This document shows, one piece after another, positions 1-5,669 of a DNA stretch of 6,529 nt (its first letter is position 1; the number at the start of each line of letters is the position of its first letter). A model generated the notes under the pieces. The model saw only the letters and a list, made by a program, of their open reading frames with translations. It made no database searches and had not been told where the DNA came from. This DNA is from Dehalococcoidia bacterium. GTDB taxonomy: Bacteria; Chloroflexota; Dehalococcoidia; UBA2979. Made by a program: the position numbers and the translations under genes. The stretch lies in assembly GCA_023228765.1 (NCBI GenBank), contig JALOAM010000173.1, positions 1-6,529 of the forward strand, read 5' to 3'.

Positions 1-1203
1 CGCGTCCTGTCGATGGAGCAGGCGGCGGCGTTGCCGTTCGCGATGCGCCACCTCGCTGACCTCGGCGCGGAGGTGATCCGCGTCGAGTCTCACGCCCGGG
101 CGCGTCCACCCACGGTGACCGAGACCGACCTCGCGAGGAACAAGCGGCGCTGGGGCCTCGACCTCGGCGTGGAGGGCGCGCCGGAGCTGTTCCGTCGCGT
201 CGCGGCGAACGTCGACGTGGTTGCGCACAACTTCACCCCGCGCGTGATGCGGAAGTACGGCATCGACTTCGAGTCGATCCGGGCGGTGAACCCGGACGTG
301 GTGTACCTCTCGATCACCGGGTTCGGCACCACCGGCCCGTGGGGCGAGCGTCCGCTGTTCGGGCCGGGAGCCGAGGCGATCTCAGGACATAACCTGATGA
401 TCGGGAAGGCGGATGCCTGGCCGGGGCGTCCCGGCACCATCGTCTACTCGGACAACAACACCGGCCTCAACGCGCTCGTCGCCATCCTCGCCGCGCTCGA
501 CCATCGCGACGCGACCGGGGAGGCCGTCCACATCGACCTCTCGCTGTACGAGGCGTCCATCGCCCACCTCGGCATCGCGGTCACGGAGCGTGCCTTCGGG
601 GGAGGGCTCCCCACGCGGAGCGGCAACGCCGACCCGCGGTTCCTGCTCCACGACGTGTTCGATGCCCGGGGTACCGACCGCCACGTCGCGATCGCGGCGC
701 ACGAGGCGGATCGCGACGCCCTCGTACGGGTGCTCGGGGTGGACGAGGTCACGCCGGAGGCAGTCGCCGCCGCGGTCGCGGATCGGAAGGCAGAGGACGT
801 CGCGCAGGCGCTGCAACGCGCCGGCGTGGCGGCCTACGTCGTGGGCGATGCCTCGGACCAGACGCTCGACCCGCAGCTCTGGGCGCGCGGGTTCTTCGGG
901 ATGCTGGGGGGCGACGAGCCGCACCCGCACCACGGCCCCGCGTTCGGCGGCGGCATGGACCTCGCGATGGAGGGCGCCCGCGCCGTCGGGGCCGACAACC
1001 GCTACGTGCTCTCCTCGATCGGCGGACTGACCGACGAGGAGATCGCCGCTGCCGAGGCGTCCGGCGCGACCGGCGCCGCGCCCGACCGCGGGACGCGTGC
1101 TGCCTCGAACCCGACGCCGGAGCAGTACGCCGTCCGCATGGAGCGCCGTGAGCTTTCGCGCGTGGACACCGTGCACGACCGCTGGCGGGGGGTGTCCTCG
1201 TGA
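1..1203 (+). CDS. CaiB/BaiF (class III) CoA-transferase, catalytic Asp present; 5' end outside window
   Basis: Class III CoA-transferase, predicted to transfer CoA between carboxylic acids in the cytoplasm. The reading frame is open from base 1, reading R-V-L-S before an ATG at 13. Family members normally begin with a 'GxRVLxLxxxxAxPxAxxxLADLGAEVIxVE' segment, so the ATG at 13 is internal and the true start lies a few codons upstream of the window. Numbering from base 1, NKRRWGLDL (about residues 47-55) matches the CoA-contacting 'NKRSxxLDL' motif, followed by a TGFGTTGPW motif. Asp151 (codon 451-453, in YSDNNTGLNA) aligns with the catalytic Asp that forms the acyl-enzyme anhydride in formyl-CoA transferase. 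It is followed by HRDATGE and IDLSLYE. After GADNRYVL (about 330-337) comes a tail of about 50-60 residues, longer than in most relatives. The stop overlaps the next gene's GTG start by 4 bases. The family call is firm; the substrate is unknown. Confidence 0.93.
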   Translation, partial: RVLSMEQAAALPFAMRHLADLGAEVIRVESHARARPPTVTETDLARNKRRWGLDLGVEGAPELFRRVAANVDVVAHNFTPRVMRKYGIDFESIRAVNPDVVYLSITGFGTTGPWGERPLFGPGAEAISGHNLMIGKADAWPGRPGTIVYSDNNTGLNALVAILAALDHRDATGEAVHIDLSLYEASIAHLGIAVTERAFGGGLPTRSGNADPRFLLHDVFDARGTDRHVAIAAHEADRDALVRVLGVDEVTPEAVAAAVADRKAEDVAQALQRAGVAAYVVGDASDQTLDPQLWARGFFGMLGGDEPHPHHGPAFGGGMDLAMEGARAVGADNRYVLSSIGGLTDEEIAAAEASGATGAAPDRGTRAASNPTPEQYAVRMERRELSRVDTVHDRWRGVSS

Positions 1204-2336
1204 GCGCCGCCAACCAGCCATCGCGCCCGTCGAGGGCGCTCGACCTGTCGACGGGCGTCGGGGCGGCGTACGCCGGGCGGATGCTCGCCGAGCTCGGATG
1301 GGACGTGGTGAAGGTGGAGCCGCCCTCGGGCGATCCGCTCCGCGCCGAAGAGTCGCGGTGGGGCGGTGGTACCGGCGGTGCGTTCGCCTTCGCGAACTAC
1401 GGGAAGCGCGGCATCGTCGCGGACGAGACCCAGGTCCCGGAACTCGCCCGCGCCGCCGAGGTGGTCCTCGGGGACTTCTCGCCGGGCGGTTGTCACGCCT
1501 CGGGCGTCTCCGCCGGGATGTTCGCGGCGCTTGAGCCGACGTGGGCCGTGGTCTCCGTCTCGCCGTTCGGCCTGACGGGGCCGCGCGCGAACTGGGCCAG
1601 CAGCGACATGGTGATCCAGGCTGCCAGCGGCCTCATGTTCCTCACGGGCGAGGCCGACCAGCCGCCGATGCAGCTCCCGTCGTACGCCGCCGCGATCACC
1701 GGCGGCATCGCCGGCGCCGCTGCCGCCCTCGCGGCGTCGAGGAGCGCGAGGCGGGACGGGCAGATGCGGCGCGTGGACGTCTCGATGATGGAGGCGCTGG
1801 CGACGCACACGTACGGGCAGACCACGAACTACGTCTACACCGGCGAGGTTGCGCGCCGCGAGCAGTCCGTGAAGCACGCGCTGCGGATGGTGCCCGCGAG
1901 CGATCGCTTCGTCTACTGCGCGCCGGGCGCCGTCGCCAACGTGGACATGCGCGGTGTGGCGCAGCTCCTCGACGAGCCGAGGCTGACGGAGGATCGCTTC
2001 CAGACGGCCGAAGGACGCATGCAGAACTACCAGGAGTACCTGGACCTGTTCGTCCCGCCGTTCCAGCGCAAGACGGCGCAAGAGTGGTTCGAGGAGGCTG
2101 AGCGCCTCCACCTCACGTTCTCCCTGGTGCAGACGGTGGACGACCTCTTCGCCTGCCCGCAGCTCGCCTCCCGCGAGTCGCTCCGGCAGGTGACGGCGCC
2201 GGACGGGCGTACCGTCGCGATGCCCGGCCGCCCGTTCCGCCTGGAGGGCGGCCCGCCGGCGGCCTCCCGCCCATGGCCGGCGACGCCCGGCGAACACACC
2301 GAGGAGGTCCTCGGGGAGTGGTTGGTGACCGCATGA
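1200..2336 (+). CDS. CaiB/BaiF CoA-transferase homologue with degenerate active site (Asp to Ala)
   Basis: A 378-residue class III CoA-transferase family protein. The GTG start (1200-1202) overlaps the upstream stop as GTGA; a G-run at 1187-1192 could act as a weak ribosome binding site. This start puts the conserved N-terminal segment (ALDLSTGVGAAYAGRMLAEL, then GWDVVKVEPP) at the expected place. Also visible are NYGKRGIV (shifted CoA motif), SPFGLTGPRANW with a following SD, VDVSMMEA (the IDLSLYE equivalent) and the C-terminal GEHTEEVLG at 364-372. Aligning the T-G of ITGG with the T-G of the active homologue puts Ala164 at the catalytic Asp, and residues 163-165 are all Ala, so small alignment shifts do not restore an acid. 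It is therefore probably not catalytic alone. It may be a structural or substrate-binding partner of a neighbour, as BbsE is to BbsF (known for that system; inferred here). The family fold is clear; the loss of activity is a prediction. Confidence 0.93.
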   Translation: MSAANQPSRPSRALDLSTGVGAAYAGRMLAELGWDVVKVEPPSGDPLRAEESRWGGGTGGAFAFANYGKRGIVADETQVPELARAAEVVLGDFSPGGCHASGVSAGMFAALEPTWAVVSVSPFGLTGPRANWASSDMVIQAASGLMFLTGEADQPPMQLPSYAAAITGGIAGAAAALAASRSARRDGQMRRVDVSMMEALATHTYGQTTNYVYTGEVARREQSVKHALRMVPASDRFVYCAPGAVANVDMRGVAQLLDEPRLTEDRFQTAEGRMQNYQEYLDLFVPPFQRKTAQEWFEEAERLHLTFSLVQTVDDLFACPQLASRESLRQVTAPDGRTVAMPGRPFRLEGGPPAASRPWPATPGEHTEEVLGEWLVTA

Positions 2337-3496
2337 CCGACGACTCGACCAGCAGTCCGCGCGCCCTCGCCGGGGTGCGGGTGATCGACATCTCATCCAC
2401 GCCGGCTGCGGCATGGACCTCGCGCCTCCTCGCGGACGCCGGCGCTGACGTGGTGCTCGTCGAGCCGATCGAGGGCCACCCGCTCCGCCGGACCGGGCCG
2501 TTCACCGATGGTGGCGACAGTGTGCCCGAGGCGCAGTTCCTCGCGAACAAGCGGTCGGTCACCCTCGACCTGGACGACGCGCCCGCGCGCGACGTGGTCC
2601 GCCAGCTGATCGAGAACGCCGACGTCGTGGTCTCGAGCCACTCGCCGAGGCGTCTCGCCACCCTTGGGTTCGAGTACGCCTCATTCGGGCTGTCCGACCT
2701 GATCATGACGCACGTCACCCCGCATGGGATGACCGGCGCACTCGCCGAGGTGCCCGGGAACGACCTCACGGTCGCCGCGCGCTCCGGCTGGGCTTCGATC
2801 AACGGGAACGACGACCGCGAGCCCCTGAAGCCGGCGGCGTGGACCTCCAGTTGCTGCGCAGGTATCGCCGCGTACGCGGCCACCGTCGCCGCCCTCCGCT
2901 GGCGCGATCAGCACCCCGGCGAGGGCCAGGAGGTGGACGTCGCGGAGACCGAGGTGATGGCGGCCACCTTCGCGCCCGGCATGCTCCGCTCGCTGTACAC
3001 CGGGAAGGCGCAGGGGCGTCATTCCTCGGACGACCAGCTCGCGGGCCCGGTGCCGGTAGCGGACGGCCACTTCGCGCTCACGCTGAGCCGCGCCCACTTC
3101 TGGCGCGATGCGATGAACCTCCTCGGCCTCGAGGACCTCGCGGAGGACGAACGCTACGGAGCCTCGTGGTTCCGCCAGTCGCACCGGGAGGAGTACTCCG
3201 GCCGGGTCGCCGAGGCGATGGCGAAGTGGAACAAGATGGACCTGTTCGAGGAGCTCGCGATCCGGCGCGTGGTCGCCGGTCCCGTCCTCGGCATGGGTGA
3301 GCTGCGCGCGACCGACCACCTGGAGGTGCGCGGCTACTGGCGGCGCCCCGCCGATGATCCCGACGGTCCCGAATACCCCGGCCCCGCGTACCAGATGACG
3401 GAGACGCCGCAGACCCTCGACCGTCGTGCGCCTCGGGCGGGCGAACACAACGACGAGGTGCTCGGTGTGATCGCCGACGCGGGAGGTGCGCGATGA
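2333..3496 (+). CDS. CaiB/BaiF CoA-transferase homologue with degenerate active site (Asp to Ser)
   Basis: A 387-residue class III CoA-transferase family protein. The ATG at 2333 is chosen because it overlaps the upstream stop as ATGA, has GGTGA four bases upstream (2324-2328), and places the conserved ALAGVRVIDIS segment about ten residues in. A longer frame from 2273 would overlap gene 2 by 64 bases and add unconserved residues. Family motifs in order: SRLLADAGADVVLVEP-like segment (here TSRLLADAGADVVLVEP), NKRSVTLDL, VTPHGMTG, RWRDQHPGEGQ, VDVAETE and GEHNDEVLG at 370-378. The catalytic Asp position, aligned through A-G and the downstream RWRD, is Ser173 within an unusual W-T-S-S-C-C-A-G run (170-177). 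No acid lies nearby. It is divergent from gene 2, so not a recent duplicate. The likely role is the non-catalytic partner of gene 4, with which it is translationally coupled; this pairing is inference. Confidence 0.93.
   Translation: MTDDSTSSPRALAGVRVIDISSTPAAAWTSRLLADAGADVVLVEPIEGHPLRRTGPFTDGGDSVPEAQFLANKRSVTLDLDDAPARDVVRQLIENADVVVSSHSPRRLATLGFEYASFGLSDLIMTHVTPHGMTGALAEVPGNDLTVAARSGWASINGNDDREPLKPAAWTSSCCAGIAAYAATVAALRWRDQHPGEGQEVDVAETEVMAATFAPGMLRSLYTGKAQGRHSSDDQLAGPVPVADGHFALTLSRAHFWRDAMNLLGLEDLAEDERYGASWFRQSHREEYSGRVAEAMAKWNKMDLFEELAIRRVVAGPVLGMGELRATDHLEVRGYWRRPADDPDGPEYPGPAYQMTETPQTLDRRAPRAGEHNDEVLGVIADAGGAR
3481..3486 (+). promoter_or_regulatory. Ribosome binding site for the fourth CoA-transferase gene
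   Basis: GGGAGG lies within the last codons of the preceding gene, with six bases between it and the ATG at 3493. It is the strongest Shine-Dalgarno match among the three CoA-transferase junctions and supports the ATGA-overlap start. Confidence 0.7.
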
Positions 3497-4752
3497 GCGG
3501 ACCACTGGCGGGTACGCGCGGGATCGTGCTCACGCAGGCGTGGGCGGGGTCCTGGTGTACGAGCCTCCTCGGACAGCTCGGGGCTGACGTCGTGCAGATC
3601 GAGGTGCGGAAGCGCCCGGACTCGTGGCGCGGGGACTACGCGGCGCCGATCCCGTCGCAAGTACGCGACCGTCCGACCGCTGAGCACCCGTGGAACTGCA
3701 ACCCGCTCTACAACTCGGTGAACCTCGAGAAGCGCTGCATCACGCTCGACCTCGGGACCGTGGAAGGGATGGCGGTCTTCAAGCGGCTGCTCCCCCTCGC
3801 GGACTTCTGCGCGGAGAACTTCTCGCCGCGCGTCCTGGGCAACTTCGGGATCACCTACGAGCAGATGCGCGAGATCAAGGCGGACATCGTCCTCGCGAGC
3901 CTCTCGGCCTACGGCCACAGCGGGCCGTGGACGAACATCCCCGGCATCGGTGGCACCATCGAGCCCTCCTCCGGCATGTCCGGCCTCCTGGGGTACGAGG
4001 ATGGCCCGCCGCTGAACTCGGGACAGATGTTCCCGGACGCGATCGCGGCGCTGAACGGCTGTGCGGCGATCATCACCGCCCTCCGTCACCGCGACCTGAG
4101 CGGGCAGGGGCAGTACATCGACCTCTCGATGATGGAGTCCAGCCTCGCGGCGGTGGGCGACGCCTACCTCGAGTACTCGATGACCGGGCGGCAGCGCCCG
4201 CGTCTCGGCAACCACCACCCCTCGCTCGCCCCGCACTCGATCTACCCTACGCGCTCCGAGGATGGCGAGGAGCAGTGGATCGCGATCGCCTGCGAGGACG
4301 ACGCGCAGTGGGCCGCCCTCGACGAGATCGCGGGGCAGCGGTGGGCGCAGGACTCGCGGTTTGCGACGAACGCGGCTCGGAAGCAGCACGAGGGCGACCT
4401 CGACGCCGCGATCGCCGCGTGGACGGCGACGCAGGACCGCGACGACCTAGCCGCGCGGCTCTCCGCCGCCGGGGTGATCGCCGCTTCGGTGCTCGATGCC
4501 CTCGAACTGTCGGAGGACGCCAACCTCCGGGAGCGCGGGGTGATCCGGGAGATCGACCACCCCGAGGCGGGCGTCTTCCCGCAGGTGACGTTGCCGATGC
4601 ACTTCTCTCGCACCCAGCCGGACGCGCCTCGCCCCGCGCCGCAGCAGGGCCAGCACAACCACGAGGTCCTCGCGGAGCTGCTGGGGATGAGCGAGGCCGA
4701 GGTGGACGCGCTGATCGCCTCGGGCGTTTCCGGCGGCGGCCCGCCGGACTAG
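3493..4752 (+). CDS. CaiB/BaiF (class III) CoA-transferase, catalytic Asp present
   Basis: A 419-residue class III CoA-transferase, the only one of the four homologues that is both complete in the window and carries the catalytic residue. It starts at an ATGA overlap with gene 3, behind a good GGGAGG. Motifs: PLAGTRGIVLTQAWAG at the N-terminus, LGADVVQIE, then an insertion with PWNCNPLYNSVN before LEKRCITLDL, ENFSPRVLGNFG, SAYGHSGPW, GYEDGPPLNSG, and MFPDAIAALNG. Asp182 there (codon 4036-4038) sits at the same spacing from the downstream H-R-D as Asp151 of gene 1. IDLSMMES, GNHHPSLAPHSIYPT and GQHNHEVLAELLGM complete the family signature. The PWNxNPxYNSVN and GNHHPSLAPH segments recall BbsF/SmtB-type CoA-transferases that act on substituted succinates or malate. 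That comparison is from memory and does not fix the substrate. The gene is probably the catalytic subunit working with gene 3. Confidence 0.94.
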   Translation: MSGPLAGTRGIVLTQAWAGSWCTSLLGQLGADVVQIEVRKRPDSWRGDYAAPIPSQVRDRPTAEHPWNCNPLYNSVNLEKRCITLDLGTVEGMAVFKRLLPLADFCAENFSPRVLGNFGITYEQMREIKADIVLASLSAYGHSGPWTNIPGIGGTIEPSSGMSGLLGYEDGPPLNSGQMFPDAIAALNGCAAIITALRHRDLSGQGQYIDLSMMESSLAAVGDAYLEYSMTGRQRPRLGNHHPSLAPHSIYPTRSEDGEEQWIAIACEDDAQWAALDEIAGQRWAQDSRFATNAARKQHEGDLDAAIAAWTATQDRDDLAARLSAAGVIAASVLDALELSEDANLRERGVIREIDHPEAGVFPQVTLPMHFSRTQPDAPRPAPQQGQHNHEVLAELLGMSEAEVDALIASGVSGGGPPD

Positions 4753-4787
4753 TCTCAGCCAGCCCCCCGCTCTGTACTCGGACGCCC

Positions 4788-4792
4788 GGAGG
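4788..4792 (+). promoter_or_regulatory. Ribosome binding site for the crotonase gene
   Basis: GGAGG in the 44-base spacer, four bases before the ATG at 4797. It fixes that ATG as the start, although the same frame is open far upstream through the fourth CoA-transferase gene. Confidence 0.75.
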
Positions 4793-4796
4793 TTCC

Positions 4797-5669
4797 ATGC
4801 CCGACTACGACTTCATTCGCTACGAGCAGCACGACCGCGTCGCGCGGCTGGTGCTGAACCGCCCACAGGCCCGCAACGCGCAGTCGTGGCGCCTGATCGA
4901 GGAACTCGACGACGCCTTCCAGCATGCCGGCCGGGATGCCTCCGTCGGTGCGATCGTCCTCGCCGGGGAGGGGGAGCACTTCTCCGCCGGGCACGACCTG
5001 GGCACGCCGGAGCAGAAGGCGGACATGGAGGCACGCCCCCGGGAGGAAGGCCTTCGCGGCCGCTACGCCGGCGCGTGGGACACAAACATCGACCCCAATA
5101 TGCGCTGGCGGAACCTGCCGAAGCCGACGATCGCGGAGGTAAAGGGCTACACGATCTTCGCGGGCGTCGCGATCGCGGAGGCGTGCGACCTGATCTTCGC
5201 GGCGGACGACACGATGTTCCTGCCGACGAACTACCAGTATTTCCACGTCCCGTGGGACCTGGGGATCCGGAAGGCGAAGGAGATCCTGTTCGAGTCGCGC
5301 TTCATCGACGCGCAGGAAGCCCTCGAGCTGGGGTTGGTGAACCGGGTGATCCCGAAGGAGCGGCTGGAGCAGGAGACGATGGAGTACGCCGCGCGGGTCG
5401 CCTCCAACGACCCGTTCCAGCTACGGATGATCAAGCTCGCCATCAACCAGGCGCAGGATGCGCAGGGGTTCACCCAGCACATCTACGGCTCCTACGGCCA
5501 CCACATCCTCTCCTCGGTCGGCGAGGCCGACCCCGGGTACGCGCTGCGCGACCCGCGCAAGGAGGGGCAGCGCCGCCGCCCCATGGTGCAGCGCGCCATC
5601 GAGAACTATGAGCTGGAGAAGCAGCGCCGCGCCCGAGGCGGGGCCGGCGCCGGATCGCAGGAGGACTGA
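4797..5669 (+). CDS. Enoyl-CoA hydratase/isomerase (crotonase) family protein lacking both classical catalytic Glu
   Basis: A 290-residue cytoplasmic crotonase-superfamily protein expected to bind an acyl-CoA. The frame is open much further upstream, but GGAGG four bases before ATG 4797 and the usual N-terminal pattern (IRYEQHDRVARLVLNRPQARNA) decide the start. HFSAGHDLG (61-69) supplies the first oxyanion-hole segment and KGYTIFAGVAIAEACD (116-131) the second. Compared with rat mitochondrial enoyl-CoA hydratase, Glu144 aligns with Ala125 and Glu164 with about Asn145, and the usual GGG is F-A-G. Simple water addition by the classical mechanism is therefore doubtful. HVPWDLGIRKAKE (150-162), the EALELGLVNRV segment and NQAQDAQG (217-224) match a subfamily common in mycobacteria and other actinobacteria, annotated as enoyl-CoA hydratase without a settled reaction. 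A charged, probably helical tail (about 250-290) ends the protein. The 44-base gap before it is the only gap in the window and has no clear terminator. The last base of its TGA is the first base of the next ATG. Confidence 0.92.
   Translation: MPDYDFIRYEQHDRVARLVLNRPQARNAQSWRLIEELDDAFQHAGRDASVGAIVLAGEGEHFSAGHDLGTPEQKADMEARPREEGLRGRYAGAWDTNIDPNMRWRNLPKPTIAEVKGYTIFAGVAIAEACDLIFAADDTMFLPTNYQYFHVPWDLGIRKAKEILFESRFIDAQEALELGLVNRVIPKERLEQETMEYAARVASNDPFQLRMIKLAINQAQDAQGFTQHIYGSYGHHILSSVGEADPGYALRDPRKEGQRRRPMVQRAIENYELEKQRRARGGAGAGSQED
5659..5664 (+). promoter_or_regulatory. Ribosome binding site for the flavoprotein gene
   Basis: AGGAGG within the final codons of the crotonase gene, four bases upstream of ATG 5669. 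Together with the TGATG overlap it supports coupled translation of the flavoprotein. Confidence 0.75.

Noticed and set aside
13..15. ATG at 13 as the true start of gene 1
   Set aside because: The four codons before it read R-V-L-S, matching the conserved N-terminal strand of the family, so the gene begins upstream of the window.
2273..2332. Earlier ATG at 2273 for gene 3
   Set aside because: It would overlap gene 2 by 64 bases and add 20 unconserved residues; ATG 2333 gives the ATGA overlap seen at neighbouring junctions.
1002..2414. Long antisense open frame (470 codons) opposite the end of gene 1 and all of gene 2
   Set aside because: Its translation is low-complexity, Arg/Gly/His-rich and has no recognisable family motif. 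It mirrors high-GC third-position bias opposite two genes with clear CaiB motifs.
3334..4389. Antisense open frame (351 codons) opposite genes 3 and 4
   Set aside because: Same GC-bias shadow. No ribosome binding site or family motif stands out, and it lies opposite well-conserved CoA-transferase motifs.
3690..4796. Upstream in-frame extension of the crotonase (a 659-codon open frame), as a possible fusion protein
   Set aside because: The extra residues are Arg/Pro/Gly-rich, an out-of-frame reading of gene 4, and crotonase homology begins just after ATG 4797, which has its own GGAGG.
4753..4796. Possible rho-independent terminator after gene 4
   Set aside because: No good inverted repeat followed by a T-run is visible in the 44 bases.
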